Translations under genes and position numbers: made by a program | DNA from: Ancylomarina longa | GTDB lineage: Bacteria; Bacteroidota; Bacteroidia; Bacteroidales; Marinifilaceae | Direction: 5' to 3' | DNA: 64,000 nt | NCBI RefSeq assembly: GCF_003996985.1 | Contig: NZ_RJJX01000014.1 | Coordinates: forward strand, 27,739 to 91,738 | Shown: piece by piece, positions 19,412-29,615 of the stretch | Numbering within the stretch: the first letter of the stretch is position 1 | Layout: every line of letters starts with the position of its first letter | The notes under the pieces: generated by a model | What the model was told of the DNA's origin: nothing | What the model saw: only the letters and a program-made list of their open reading frames with translations | Database searches by the model: none

Positions 19412-19679
19412 ATGCCCTTTATCTATCTCACCGATCTTTAATAGAAAAAGCAGTTTCGTATTTCTATTTAAATTTAATCTAAACAGAATTTTACGGAATT
19501 TGATAGTACAAAACGAATGTTTGCAGGCCAGTGAAGTTGGACAGTTTTGCTAAAAACAACACAAAGACATCTGTCTTTTAGTCCTCTAAAAATTGATTGG
19601 CACAATTTAGAAATCTTTCCTTATTCAGAAATATCTTGACATTAAACAGTGATATAAATCAAGACTAAAAACAATAATC
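19412..19679. other. maeB upstream region with a weak promoter candidate
   Basis: TTTG (19520-19523) and CAGTTTTG (19542-19549, one mismatch to TAnnTTTG) are 18 nt apart. If used, the leader is about 125 nt. Nothing else was recognised. Confidence 0.3.
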
Positions 19680-21938
19680 ATGTCAAAATTCACAATTGAT
19701 GATGCACTTCGTTATCACGAAGGTACTCGCCCTGGAAAAATAGAAGTAGTTCCAACAAAACCACATTCAACACAAATTGATTTATCCTTGGCATATACGC
19801 CCGGCGTAGCTGAGCCTTGCCTTAGGATTAAAGATAATCCTAAGGAGGTGTATAAATATACTGCCAAAGGAAATTTGGTTGCGGTAATATCAAACGGAAC
19901 GGCAGTTCTGGGTTTGGGAGATATTGGTCCTGAAGCCGGAAAACCGGTGATGGAGGGCAAGGGCCTGCTCTTTAAAATCTTTTCGGATATCGATGTGTTC
20001 GATATAGAAGTGGATACCAAAGATGTGGACGAATTCGTGAAAATTGTGAAGGGAATAGCTCCAACTTTTGGGGGAATTAATTTGGAGGATATTAAGGCAC
20101 CGGAATGTTTCGAGATAGAGGATAGACTTAAAAAAGAGTTGGATATTCCAATTATGCACGACGATCAGCATGGAACTGCAATTATATCTGCGGCTGCAAT
20201 GTTGAACGCCCTCGAGCTACAAAATAAAAAGATAGAGCATTTAAAACTGGTTGTGAATGGAGCCGGGTCGGCATCGGTAGCCTGTACCCGATTATATCTT
20301 TCATTGGGGGTAAAGCCCGAAAATATTGTTATGCTCGATAGTAAAGGAGTAATTCATCAGTCCCGAAGCAATTTAAGCAAGGTCAAAAAAGAATTTGCCA
20401 CCAATAGAGACATACATACGCTGGAGGAAGCGATGAAAGGTGCGGACATGTTTTTGGGTTTGTCTGTTGCAGATGTGGTAAGCCCGGAGATGGTGAGGAG
20501 CATGGCAGATCGTCCTATTGTATTTGCATTGGCGAACCCAGTTCCTGAGATATCTTATGAAGTAGCTATCGCAACCCGGCAAGATATCCTATTGGCAACA
20601 GGTCGGTCTGATCGTCCGAATCAGGTAAACAACGTTCTTGGATTTCCTTTTATATTTCGTGGTGCACTGGATGTGAAGGCTACGGGTATCAACGAAGCCA
20701 TGAAGATAGCAGCAGTAAAAGCATTAGCAGCTTTGGCAAAGGAAGATGTGCCGGACATTGTGAATACGGCTTATGAAGAAATGAATATTAGCTTTGGCAA
20801 GGATTACATCATTCCTAAGCCTTTAGACCCAAGATTGCTTACCGTTGTAGCGCCTGCTGTAGCTAAGGCTGCAATGGATTCGGGAATTGCTCATGCTCCG
20901 ATTACCGATTGGGAAAAATATAAGGCAGATTTGGAACACCGGATGGGTCGGGATAATAAATTACTTCGTGCCTTAACAGACAAAGCAAAACATCATCCCA
21001 AGCGAGTTGTATTTGCAGAAGGTGCCAATTTTAAAGTGCTGAAAGCAGCACAAACAGTAAAGCATGAAGGAATTGCAATTCCTATACTACTCGGTAATCC
21101 TGATAATATTCATAGATTAATTAAGGAGAATGATCTGGATCTGGAGGATGTTTCTATTATAAATTGGAGAGCTCCGGAGGAACAAGTGCGAAGGGAAGCA
21201 TATGCTCAGATTTTATTCGGGAAGAGAAGCCGAAAAGGCTTGACTTATTCCGAGTCCTTAGAGAAAATGACCAATCGGAATTACTTTGGATCAATGATGG
21301 TGGAAGTAGGCGAAGCAGATGCACTGATTAGTGGATCTACTGCAAAATATGCCGATGTAATTCGACCAGCCATTCAAACTGTGGGAATTCGTCCAAAGAT
21401 CAATCATATTGCAGGAATGTATTTAATGATGACAAAAAGAGGACCTATATTCTTCTCCGATACAACCGTAAATCCCCGTCCGGATGCCAAAACTATTGTA
21501 GATACTACACTTTTAACTGCTGAGGCCGTCCGTAAATTTAATATAGAACCGGTGATTGCTATGGTTTCCTATTCCAATTTTGGAGCCGTTAGAACTGGTA
21601 GTCCTGTAAGAGTGCAGCAAGCCGTGGAAATATTACATCGGGATTATCCTGAATTGATTGTAGATGGTGATATTCAAATGAATTTTGCAGTTAATAGAGA
21701 ATTGAGAAGTAAAATGTTTCCATTTTCAAAACTAGCCAACCGTAAAGTAAATACGATCATTTTCCCCAATTTGAGTAGTGGTAACATTGCTTATAAATTA
21801 ATGCAGGAATTGGGTGGTGCAGAAGCCATTGGTCCAATATTATTAGGTCTAAACAAATCTATTCACATCGTTCCTATAGAAAGTTCGGTACGCGAAATTG
21901 TGAATATGGTAACTATGGCGGTAGTGGATGCGCAGTAA
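19680..21938 (+). CDS. maeB: NADP-dependent malic enzyme fused to a phosphotransacetylase-like domain
   Basis: Converts malate to pyruvate and CO2 with NADP reduction, linking the TCA cycle to anabolic NADPH. The 752-residue protein has the MaeB layout. Residues 1 to about 425 are the malic enzyme part, with [12 protein letters not shown] near the N-terminus, MHDDQHGTA in the metal/substrate site, and the nucleotide-binding stretch [15 protein letters not shown]. Residues about 430-752 are a phosphate acetyl/butyryl transferase-like domain, which in E. coli MaeB is regulatory and senses acetyl-CoA. Typical segments there are [18 protein letters not shown] and [18 protein letters not shown]. 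Length and order are normal. The gene is monocistronic. Confidence 0.95.
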   Translation: MSKFTIDDALRYHEGTRPGKIEVVPTKPHSTQIDLSLAYTPGVAEPCLRIKDNPKEVYKYTAKGNLVAVISNGTAVLGLGDIGPEAGKPVMEGKGLLFKIFSDIDVFDIEVDTKDVDEFVKIVKGIAPTFGGINLEDIKAPECFEIEDRLKKELDIPIMHDDQHGTAIISAAAMLNALELQNKKIEHLKLVVNGAGSASVACTRLYLSLGVKPENIVMLDSKGVIHQSRSNLSKVKKEFATNRDIHTLEEAMKGADMFLGLSVADVVSPEMVRSMADRPIVFALANPVPEISYEVAIATRQDILLATGRSDRPNQVNNVLGFPFIFRGALDVKATGINEAMKIAAVKALAALAKEDVPDIVNTAYEEMNISFGKDYIIPKPLDPRLLTVVAPAVAKAAMDSGIAHAPITDWEKYKADLEHRMGRDNKLLRALTDKAKHHPKRVVFAEGANFKVLKAAQTVKHEGIAIPILLGNPDNIHRLIKENDLDLEDVSIINWRAPEEQVRREAYAQILFGKRSRKGLTYSESLEKMTNRNYFGSMMVEVGEADALISGSTAKYADVIRPAIQTVGIRPKINHIAGMYLMMTKRGPIFFSDTTVNPRPDAKTIVDTTLLTAEAVRKFNIEPVIAMVSYSNFGAVRTGSPVRVQQAVEILHRDYPELIVDGDIQMNFAVNRELRSKMFPFSKLANRKVNTIIFPNLSSGNIAYKLMQELGGAEAIGPILLGLNKSIHIVPIESSVREIVNMVTMAVVDAQ

Positions 21939-21970
21939 GTAATTGACTTTTTTTGTTGCTTAAAATTTAA

Positions 21971-22030
21971 AGCAATCTGTTGATGTGATGTCTAAACGGA
22001 AAGTCATCGCAAGAAGCAGATTGCTTCTTT
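21971..22030 (+). terminator. Probable terminator after maeB
   Basis: AGCAATCTG (21971-21979) pairs with CAGATTGCT (22017-22025), enclosing 37 nt that contain a further GATG/CATC pairing; TCTTTTA follows. The large loop makes this less certain than the other terminators. Confidence 0.5.
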
Positions 22031-22705
22031 TATTGTCATTCTATTGTCGTGATTTACAAGTTGGTCTTCTTTGTAAAGGCAGATATGCTATTTGTATAAC
22101 TCAGTTATTCTCTTGTGAATAAAGAATTATTTCCGAAATAGATGGTTTTTGAAAATCAGAAAAATAACAAAAAATACCTTAGTCTTTCGAAATAATGTGT
22201 TCATGAATTGAAAAAAGGTTTTAATATAAAATAAACATACCTGCCCTGTTTAATATTTCTTATCCATTCACTATCAGGCAAAAGGGGGCGTTGGTCAGCT
22301 TAGAATATCCTCTCACCAAAATAGATTAGATTGATTCTAAGTATAACAGCTTCAAATTTGTACAGTTCCTAAAATCTCACGAAATTCTATTTAGATTTTA
22401 TAAGTAGAAAGTAGCATACAGGGTGATATATGGTACAAAACTTCTGTAATTATATTACTGCAATCTTACTTTAAAATCTTACCGCCCCAAAAAAACGATA
22501 AAACTACACTCGAAAAGTTTTGAACTTTTCTGATTTTAAATTGACGGCAAGGAGCTTACTTGTGACCGAGGGAGCGAAGCCGTGCCAATAATAGTTTAAC
22601 TACTACTCCTCTCCTGAAAAAGATAATTTTAGTTTTCAACCATCTAAATGTCTTTCTCTTGTACTCTTAAATATTCACTGGTAATAAACCTTAATTCAAT
22701 CAACC
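22031..22705 (+). promoter_or_regulatory. Long leader of the polysaccharide operon, with two hairpins
   Basis: About 675 gene-free nt precede upxY. Two structured spots stand out in the AT-rich sequence. First, AAAAGTT-TTG-AACTTTT (22513-22529). Second, a GC-rich block at 22541-22588 in which TTGACGGC can pair with GCCGTGCCAA (two-nt bulge); it contains GGAGC twice. UpxY-type proteins are known in Bacteroides to act in the 5' leader of their own locus to let RNA polymerase read on, so these hairpins are candidate pause or attenuation sites (inference). No clear TAnnTTTG promoter was found. Confidence 0.45.
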
Positions 22706-23230
22706 ATGCGTGCCATTAAAAAGCCTTATGCCTGGCATGCGATTTATACCAGATCGCGTGCCGAGAAGAGGCTGTTTCTAGATCTGTGCTCAAAATCCTT
22801 TGAGTGCTACCTTCCTTTAAAAAAGGAGCTCCGGCAATGGAGCGATCGGACAAAATGGGTAGAAGAACCATTAATTCGATCCTATTTATTTGTAAGAGTC
22901 AGCGAAAGGGAATACTACGATGCTATCAACTCAAGATATGCAGTCGGGTATGTAACTTTCGGTGGCAAAGCTGTGCCTATACCTGATTGTCAGATTGAAG
23001 CACTTCGGACATTTCTACAAGATGAAAATCGTAAGGTAGATCTATGTCAGGAGAATCTTCAAAAAGGAGAATTAGTTGAGGTTGTAGGCGGCCCCTTAAA
23101 AGGTGTTCAAGGCGAAATCTTACAAATAAAAGGTCAGAATCGGATTGTGATTCGGTTTGATTCCTTAGGGACTTGTGTTTATACGGATGTAGCTCTACAC
23201 CACCTTAAACAAGTTCAACTTGTCGATTAA
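22706..23230 (+). CDS. UpxY-type NusG paralogue, transcription antiterminator
   Basis: A 174-residue specialised NusG. It has an N-terminal NGN domain (about 5-115) opening YAWHAIYTRSRAEKRLF, with the segment PLIRSYLFVRV, and a C-terminal KOW domain (about 120-170) with KGELVEVVGGPLKGVQGEI. In Bacteroides such proteins (UpxY) sit first in each capsule locus and prevent premature termination in the leader; RfaH is the enterobacterial analogue. First place here, 19 nt before wecC, and a long structured leader fit that role for the 29-kb operon downstream. No UpxZ-like gene follows, so the locus hierarchy control of Bacteroides fragilis is not evident. Confidence 0.85.
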   Translation: MRAIKKPYAWHAIYTRSRAEKRLFLDLCSKSFECYLPLKKELRQWSDRTKWVEEPLIRSYLFVRVSEREYYDAINSRYAVGYVTFGGKAVPIPDCQIEALRTFLQDENRKVDLCQENLQKGELVEVVGGPLKGVQGEILQIKGQNRIVIRFDSLGTCVYTDVALHHLKQVQLVD

Positions 23231-23249
23231 ATAAATTCCAGATCATCTT

Positions 23250-24470
23250 ATGGAAAATTTTGAAGTAGTTACCACCATTGGTTTGGGGTATATTGGGCTT
23301 CCTACGGCTACTTTAATTGCCAAAAGCGGAATCCTGGTAAATGGGATTGATGTAAACCCAAAGGCAGTTAATGCAGTAAATAAAGGAGAAATTATTATTG
23401 TGGAGCCTGATTTAGATGTACTGGTAAAGCAGGTTGTTGAAGACAAAATGTTAACGGCGTATCTCGAGCCGCAAAAGGCCGAAGTTTACACTATTGCAGT
23501 TCCCACTCCCTTTAAAGGTAATTTTGAACCCGACATCTCTTATGTTTTAGCAGCTACAAATTCGATCATTCCTATTTTACAGGAGGGTAACCTTGTGGTG
23601 GTAGAATCCACATCTCCAGTTGGAACGACAGAACAGCTTAAAGACCTCATTTATTCGAAACGACCAGAGTTGGAGGGGAAACTTTTTATTGCTTATTGTC
23701 CTGAGCGCGTATTACCCGGTAATATTATTTACGAATTAAAGCATAATGATAGGGTGATTGGAGGAGTTGATGAGCAGTCGACACAAAAAGCATGTGATTT
23801 CTTTAAATGTTTTGTTCAAGGCAAATTACACAAAACCAATTCCAGAACAGCCGAAATGTGCAAATTGGTCGAAAATTCATCTCGTGATGTGCAAATCGCT
23901 TTTGCCAATGAGCTATCGATCATCTGCGATAAAGCTGGAATTAATGTTTGGGAATTAATTGAGTTGGCTAACAAACATCCAAGGGTAAATATTCTAACAC
24001 CCGGCTGTGGAGTAGGCGGGCATTGTATTGCGGTGGATCCCTATTTTATAGTTTCGGATTATCCCCTCGAAAGTCAGATTATCGGAAAGGCAAGGGAAAT
24101 CAACAATTATAAAGCATTTTGGTGTGTTGAGAAAATAAAGAATGCCAAACTGCAATATAGACTCGAAAATGGACGCGATCCAAAAATTGCACTCATGGGA
24201 ATGGCTTTCAAACCAAATATTGATGACCTGAGAGAATCTCCGGCGAAATACATTGCTCAGAAAGTGATGCAGGCAGAGCAAAATGGAATGATGGTGGTTG
24301 AACCCAATATCAAAGAGCATAATATTTTCAAATTAACCAACTATCAGGAGGCTTTCGATAGGGCTGATTTAGTGGTTTATCTGGTAGCTCACGATGAATT
24401 TTTAAATCTCCCTAAATTAAGTAACAAATTGATACTCGACTTTTGTGGCATAAGTAAGCACCAAGTATAA
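23250..24470 (+). CDS. wecC: UDP-N-acetyl-D-mannosamine dehydrogenase
   Basis: Oxidises UDP-ManNAc to UDP-ManNAcA with two NAD. The 406-residue protein opens with the Rossmann motif TIGLGYIGLPTATLIAKSG and has AVPTPF, CPERVLPG and the catalytic Cys259 in GCGVGGHCIAVDPYF. The last third (about 300-406) is the UDP-binding domain of the nucleotide-sugar dehydrogenase family. The HPRVNILTPGCGVGGHC context favours WecC over UDP-glucose dehydrogenase. With wecB next door, the polysaccharide probably contains ManNAcA or a derivative. Confidence 0.9.
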   Translation: MENFEVVTTIGLGYIGLPTATLIAKSGILVNGIDVNPKAVNAVNKGEIIIVEPDLDVLVKQVVEDKMLTAYLEPQKAEVYTIAVPTPFKGNFEPDISYVLAATNSIIPILQEGNLVVVESTSPVGTTEQLKDLIYSKRPELEGKLFIAYCPERVLPGNIIYELKHNDRVIGGVDEQSTQKACDFFKCFVQGKLHKTNSRTAEMCKLVENSSRDVQIAFANELSIICDKAGINVWELIELANKHPRVNILTPGCGVGGHCIAVDPYFIVSDYPLESQIIGKAREINNYKAFWCVEKIKNAKLQYRLENGRDPKIALMGMAFKPNIDDLRESPAKYIAQKVMQAEQNGMMVVEPNIKEHNIFKLTNYQEAFDRADLVVYLVAHDEFLNLPKLSNKLILDFCGISKHQV

Positions 24471-24527
24471 ATTGAACACGAGTACAAGTAAAGGATTACA
24501 TATTTCACTTTTAAAACCTACCAACTT

Positions 24528-25751
24528 ATGAGTTTAAACGATAAATATAGGGTATTGCTGGTGTTTGGAACCCGACCCGAAGCTATAAAAATGGCTCCTT
24601 TGGTGAAGGAGTTTCAGAAACATTCGAATGATTTTGAAACGATTGTCTGTGTTACCGGTCAGCATCGAGAGATGTTGGATCAGGTTTTGGATTTATTTGA
24701 AATTGAACCTGATTATGACCTGCACATCATGAAACCAGGACAGGATTTGTATGATATCACGAGTAGAGTTCTTACCGGTATGCGGGATGTTTTTAATGCC
24801 GCAAAACCCGATTTGGTGATGGTGCATGGAGATACAACCACATCATCAACAACAGCATTGGCCGCCTATTATCAGCAGATTCCGGTGGCTCATGTAGAGG
24901 CTGGATTGCGAACCTATAACTTATATTCCCCTTGGCCCGAAGAAGCAAATCGACAAATTACAGGAAGACTGGCGCAGTGGCATTTTGCTCCAACCATAAT
25001 AGCACAAAAGAATCTGATGGATGAAGGGATTAGTAAGAATAGAATTCTGGTTACGGGAAATACTGTAATAGATGCACTTCAATTGACTCTGACAAAAATA
25101 CATCGTTCTTCAAAGGTGGTTATGGAGATTATCAACGGATTGCAGTCGAAAGGAATTCCAACAAGATTGATTGCTGATTGGGTGTATCGAGCACGAAAAA
25201 TGGTACTGATAACCGGACATAGACGGGAAAATTTTGGAAAGGGATTTTTAAATATTTGTGAATCTATCAAGTTTTTATCTGAAAAATATCCGGAGGTAGA
25301 TTTTGTATATCCGGTTCATTTGAATCCAAATGTTCAGAAACCTGTTTACGACATCTTAGATCACAAAAGAATTAATGGGGAAAGCACAAGCAGGAATGTA
25401 TTTCTAATTGACCCTATAGATTATTTGCCTTTCGTATATCTCATGGATTTATCTTATCTGATCTTGACAGATTCAGGAGGAATTCAGGAAGAAGCTCCGT
25501 TTTTGGGTAAACCGGTATTGGTGATGCGAGATACCACAGAACGCCCCGAAGCGCTTAGTGCCGGGACTGTTAAATTGGTAGGAACAGATTCGCAGATGAT
25601 TGTTGAATCAGTGGAGATGTTATTTACCGAAGAAGCCGTTTACCGTAAAATGTCACACGCAAACAATCCATATGGTGATGGAAAAGCATGTATTAGAATT
25701 GTTCAGGAACTGAAGAAAGCAATATCTGTTAGGGAACGAATTGTAGCTTAG
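24528..25751 (+). CDS. wecB: UDP-N-acetylglucosamine 2-epimerase (non-hydrolysing)
   Basis: Interconverts UDP-GlcNAc and UDP-ManNAc and feeds WecC. The 407-residue protein starts with [17 protein letters not shown] and has [33 protein letters not shown] and [16 protein letters not shown], all expected of the GT-B-like epimerase family. It is slightly longer than usual because of an insertion around residues 190-220, before the ITGHRREN box. It follows wecC by 57 nt. Confidence 0.93.
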   Translation: MSLNDKYRVLLVFGTRPEAIKMAPLVKEFQKHSNDFETIVCVTGQHREMLDQVLDLFEIEPDYDLHIMKPGQDLYDITSRVLTGMRDVFNAAKPDLVMVHGDTTTSSTTALAAYYQQIPVAHVEAGLRTYNLYSPWPEEANRQITGRLAQWHFAPTIIAQKNLMDEGISKNRILVTGNTVIDALQLTLTKIHRSSKVVMEIINGLQSKGIPTRLIADWVYRARKMVLITGHRRENFGKGFLNICESIKFLSEKYPEVDFVYPVHLNPNVQKPVYDILDHKRINGESTSRNVFLIDPIDYLPFVYLMDLSYLILTDSGGIQEEAPFLGKPVLVMRDTTERPEALSAGTVKLVGTDSQMIVESVEMLFTEEAVYRKMSHANNPYGDGKACIRIVQELKKAISVRERIVA

Positions 25752-25763
25752 ATTATAATACAG

Positions 25764-27224
25764 ATGTCTGAATTAAAGAGCCAAACCATAAAGGGTGTAT
25801 TCTGGAGTTTTCTGGAAAAATTCGGGAGTCAGTTCATTTTGCTGATTTCTCAAATTGTTCTGGCCAGAATTCTGGAACCAAGAGATTTTGGATTATTAGG
25901 GATGATAGCAATTTTTATTGCGGTTTCACAAGCCTTTATTGACAGTGGTTTTGATAATGCATTAATTCAAAAGAAGGATGTAAATCAAACTGATTTTTCA
26001 ACTGTTTTTTATTTTAATATCAGTATAGGATTTGCACTTTATATCATCTTGTTTTTTGCCGCTCCGGCAATCGCTGATTTTTTTAGAGCACCACAACTGG
26101 TCAACTTAACCAGAGTTGTTTGTCTCATATTAATTGTCAATTCTTTTGGTTTAATTCAATTCGTCAAATTCAAAATCGAAATGAATTTTAAGGCCATAGC
26201 GCAAGTGGTAGTAATTGCAAATATACTATCTGCTATTGTTGGAATAGGAATGGCATTATTAGATTTCGGCGTGTGGGCTTTAGCCGGTCAAATTATTGGA
26301 ATTTATACTTTTAGGACCATTCTGTTTTGGATAAAGAGTGAATGGAGACCATCTTTTGTATTCTCGTTAGAATCATTTAAAAGCCTGTTTAATTTTGGAT
26401 CGAAACTATTATTATCCGGATTAATCAGTCAAACTTTCGAGAATATATACTTGCTCGTAATAGGACGAATGTTTTCCGCAACAGCTCTTGGCTTTTATGC
26501 CCAAGCCAGAAAATTACAACAAGTGCCTGTTGCTACTTTGGCGCAGGTGGTTGGAAATGTAACTTTTCCTGCATTCTCGAAAATTCAGGATGAAAATGAG
26601 CGTTTGAGAGTGGGGTTCCGTAAGCTAATAAAGCTATTGGTTTTCATCAATTTCCCATTGATGATAGGATTGGCAATTATCGCAAAACCTTTATTGGTAC
26701 TTATTCTAGGAGTCAAATGGTTGCCATCTGTTCCTTACTTTCAGCTACTCTGTATTGCCGGAATGATCTACACTTTGCATGCCTCCAATCTGAATATATT
26801 AAAAGTAAAAGGAAGATCAGATTTATTCCTTTATCTGGAGATAATTAAAAAGGGGATTGTTGTAATAGCTATTGTCATTGGTCTGAATTGGGGTATTATC
26901 GGTCTGGTTGTTGGACAAATATGTACCTCATTTATCAGCTTTTTCATCAATGCTTTTTATACCGGAAAGTTGATTGCATATACCATTCCCCAGCAATTAA
27001 AAGATGTTAGCCAGACGTTTATTATCACTTTAATAATGGCAGCAGTAATGAGTATTGGCTGGTTAATTCAGGATCAAATTCTCACACTCTCTTATCAGAT
27101 ACTTAGTGGTATCTCTACTTATTTACTATTGGCTTTTGCTACCAAACAAGAAGCTGTTGTGGATGGTATTTTAATTTTAAAAGAAATCATACCCTTACGA
27201 AGATGGAAAAACGTAAAATATTAG
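25764..27224 (+). CDS. wzx: Wzx-type polysaccharide flippase (MOP superfamily)
   Basis: A 486-residue integral membrane protein with about 12-14 hydrophobic segments, no signal peptide and the WzxC-like opening TIKGVFWSFLEKFGSQFI followed by LARILEPRDFGLLGM. Members flip undecaprenyl-pyrophosphate-linked repeat units to the periplasmic face for Wzy polymerisation. It lies 12 nt after wecB and its 3' end overlaps the next gene by 22 nt. Substrate specificity cannot be inferred. Confidence 0.85.
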   Translation: MSELKSQTIKGVFWSFLEKFGSQFILLISQIVLARILEPRDFGLLGMIAIFIAVSQAFIDSGFDNALIQKKDVNQTDFSTVFYFNISIGFALYIILFFAAPAIADFFRAPQLVNLTRVVCLILIVNSFGLIQFVKFKIEMNFKAIAQVVVIANILSAIVGIGMALLDFGVWALAGQIIGIYTFRTILFWIKSEWRPSFVFSLESFKSLFNFGSKLLLSGLISQTFENIYLLVIGRMFSATALGFYAQARKLQQVPVATLAQVVGNVTFPAFSKIQDENERLRVGFRKLIKLLVFINFPLMIGLAIIAKPLLVLILGVKWLPSVPYFQLLCIAGMIYTLHASNLNILKVKGRSDLFLYLEIIKKGIVVIAIVIGLNWGIIGLVVGQICTSFISFFINAFYTGKLIAYTIPQQLKDVSQTFIITLIMAAVMSIGWLIQDQILTLSYQILSGISTYLLLAFATKQEAVVDGILILKEIIPLRRWKNVKY

Positions 27225-28366
27225 TAACACGCCCTCAACTACCTCCTTTAAACGAATTTATTCCTTTGTTGGCAGATATTTGGGAAAGCAGATGGCTGAC
27301 CAATAACGGGAAATACCATCAGGAATTTGAAAAAGCACTTGCAGCTTATTTGGGTGTTCCTTACGTATGTTTATTTGCCAATGGAACCCTGGCTTTAATG
27401 GCCGCTTTGCAATGTTTGCATATTAAAGGTGAGGTAATTACCACACCCTATAGTTTTGTAGCAAGTACGCATGCCTTATGGTGGAATGGAATAAAGCCAG
27501 TATTTGTAGATATAGAACCTGGTTTTTGTAACCTGGATCCAAAACGGATTGAGGCTGCGATAACACCGGAAACAACAGCTATTCTTCCGGTTCATGTCTA
27601 TGGTAATCCATGCGAAGTGGATGCAATTCAAAATCTTGCTGATATATATGGGCTAAAGGTAATCTATGATGCTGCTCACGCTTTTGGTGTACGGCAGAAT
27701 GGATCCAGTATTTTGAATTTTGGGGATTTATCAATCGTGAGTTTTCATGCGACAAAAGTTTTTAATACGATAGAAGGTGGCGCTATTATATGTCACGATC
27801 AAAAGACAAAACGGAGAATAGATTATCTTAAGAACTTTGGAATCGCCAATGAAACAACTGTTGTGGCTCCGGGAATTAATGCCAAAATGAATGAGTTACA
27901 GGCTGCATACGGTTTGCTTCAGTTGAAATATTTTGATACTGTTATTGATGCACGGCAACATATAACCAATAAATATCGCGAAGGATTGAAGCATATCGCA
28001 GGCATCCGGGTTTTGGAAGAAATGGAAACGGTAGATCACAATTACGCCTATTTCCCAATATTTATAGATGTATTGGAGTTTGGGCACAGCAGAGATGATG
28101 TATTTGAAGCCTTAAAGAAAGAAAATATTTTTGGGAGAAGATATTTTTACCCATTGATTAGTGAATTTCCAACCTATCGAGGCTTAGCTTCTGCAAAGAA
28201 TCTGGATATTGCCCATGAAATTTCACGACAGGTTATTTGCTTACCCTTATATCCCGATTTACCTGATGAGGTAGTAGATACTATTCTCTCCTTACTCCGC
28301 AATATGGCTCAAATTCAGAAGAAGAAAGTCTCCGTTAAAGTTCTGCGTCAATCTCACAGAAAGTAA
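27203..28366 (+). CDS. DegT/DnrJ/EryC1/StrS aminotransferase
   Basis: A 387-residue fold-type I PLP enzyme, presumably aminating a nucleotide-linked keto-sugar. The PLP lysine is Lys185 in SFHATKVFNTIEGG, and the DAAHAFGV box upstream carries the pyridine-binding Asp. The segments TTPYSFVASTHALWWNG and PVHVYGNPC resemble VioA/WecE-like 4-aminotransferases, but no dedicated dehydratase gene is nearby, so the ketosugar source is unclear. The ATG lies inside the wzx 3' end, suggesting translational coupling. Confidence 0.85.
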   Translation: MEKRKILVTRPQLPPLNEFIPLLADIWESRWLTNNGKYHQEFEKALAAYLGVPYVCLFANGTLALMAALQCLHIKGEVITTPYSFVASTHALWWNGIKPVFVDIEPGFCNLDPKRIEAAITPETTAILPVHVYGNPCEVDAIQNLADIYGLKVIYDAAHAFGVRQNGSSILNFGDLSIVSFHATKVFNTIEGGAIICHDQKTKRRIDYLKNFGIANETTVVAPGINAKMNELQAAYGLLQLKYFDTVIDARQHITNKYREGLKHIAGIRVLEEMETVDHNYAYFPIFIDVLEFGHSRDDVFEALKKENIFGRRYFYPLISEFPTYRGLASAKNLDIAHEISRQVICLPLYPDLPDEVVDTILSLLRNMAQIQKKKVSVKVLRQSHRK

Positions 28367-28378
28367 AAATCTAATCGA

Positions 28379-29599
28379 ATGAATCAAAGGAAAATATTAC
28401 TATTGGGAGGCTCTTATTTTCAAGTTCCCTCGATAATATATGCCATACAGGCAGGTTACTATGTGATTACTTGTGATTATATTCCTGAAAATCCAGGTCA
28501 TCAGTACGCAGATGAATATTATAATATCAGCACTACGGATAAAGAATTGGTATTGGAATTAGCAAGGAAGTTGAAAGTTGAGGGAATTGTTGCCTATGCT
28601 TCCGATCCTGCTGCACCTACAGCAGCCTATGTGGCCGAAAAAATGAATTTGCCTGGAAATCCTTATAATTCTGTGAAGATATTGGCAGAAAAGGATCTTT
28701 ACCGAAAGTTTCTTTCTGAAAATGGTTTTAATGTCCCTAAAGCGAAAGGATTCGATAAATTAGATGATGCGTATAGGGAGATTGGCAATTTCCATTATCC
28801 CGTAATGGTTAAACCTGTAGATTCTTCCGGAAGTAAGGGCGTTATAAAAATTAACTCTACGGTTTGTTTGCCAAGTGCTTTCGAATATGCATTAAACTAT
28901 TCAAGAGCAAAGCGAATCGTTATTGAGGAATTTGTAGAGAAAAAAGGACCTCAAATTCATGGCGATGCTTTTGTGATGAATGGCAAGGTGATTTTTTGCT
29001 ATCTGGGGGATCATCATTACAACGAGAGGGTAAATTATTTTGTTCCCTATTCCACAACGCTACCATCAGAACACGATAATTTTGTATTGCAAGAAATAGA
29101 AAATGAATTTCAGCGATTAATAGAGCTATTGCAAATCAAGCAGGGAGCTTTTAATATCGAAGCACGAGTTAATAATAATGGAGATATTTTTTTAATGGAA
29201 GTAGGACCTCGGAATGGAGGAAATTTAGTACCGCAATTAGAAAAGTATGCAAGTAGTTTTGACATGGTTCAGGCTACTGTTGAAGTGGCCATGGGGAATT
29301 ATGAATTTGAAACTCCTATTCAGAAAAGAGGATTTTATGCTTATTGCGTGATTCATAGTGATATCGATGGGGTACTTAAAGAAATTCAGTTTTCTAAGAA
29401 TATTGATAAAAATATTGTAGAAAAGCATGTCTTCAAAAATCCGGGAGATATGGTAATCTCTTTTCAGGGTTCGGATGCGACAATCGGTGTTTTACTTTTG
29501 AAATTTGCGACGCGTAAAGAGATGATAAATAAAATAGAAGGTTTTGAGAATCATATCAAAGTTATTGTTGGCGATTTTGAAAAAGTAGGGAATATCTAA
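28379..29599 (+). CDS. ATP-grasp ligase, copy 1 of the ATP-grasp/PLP pair
   Basis: A 406-residue ATP-grasp enzyme. Residues 1 to about 110 form a Rossmann-like pre-ATP domain (RKILLLGGSYFQVPSIIYA). The ATP-grasp core follows, with VMVKPVDSSGSKGV (glycine-rich loop and phosphate Lys), IEEFVEKKGPQIHGDAFV, and the metal-binding end LMEVGPRNGGNLVP. Such enzymes join a carboxylate to an amine through an acyl-phosphate. The substrate is unknown; a plausible role is forming an amide on an amino sugar or building a small precursor. It is followed after 16 nt by the PLP-fold gene, and the same pair occurs again at 31590-33752. Confidence 0.8.
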   Translation: MNQRKILLLGGSYFQVPSIIYAIQAGYYVITCDYIPENPGHQYADEYYNISTTDKELVLELARKLKVEGIVAYASDPAAPTAAYVAEKMNLPGNPYNSVKILAEKDLYRKFLSENGFNVPKAKGFDKLDDAYREIGNFHYPVMVKPVDSSGSKGVIKINSTVCLPSAFEYALNYSRAKRIVIEEFVEKKGPQIHGDAFVMNGKVIFCYLGDHHYNERVNYFVPYSTTLPSEHDNFVLQEIENEFQRLIELLQIKQGAFNIEARVNNNGDIFLMEVGPRNGGNLVPQLEKYASSFDMVQATVEVAMGNYEFETPIQKRGFYAYCVIHSDIDGVLKEIQFSKNIDKNIVEKHVFKNPGDMVISFQGSDATIGVLLLKFATRKEMINKIEGFENHIKVIVGDFEKVGNI

Positions 29600-29615
29600 A
29601 GCATACAAAATAGAG

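Noticed and set aside
22261-22320. ops/JUMPStart-like element (GGGGGCGTTGG) in the polysaccharide leader
   Set aside because: The match to GGCGGTAGCGT is too poor to separate from chance.
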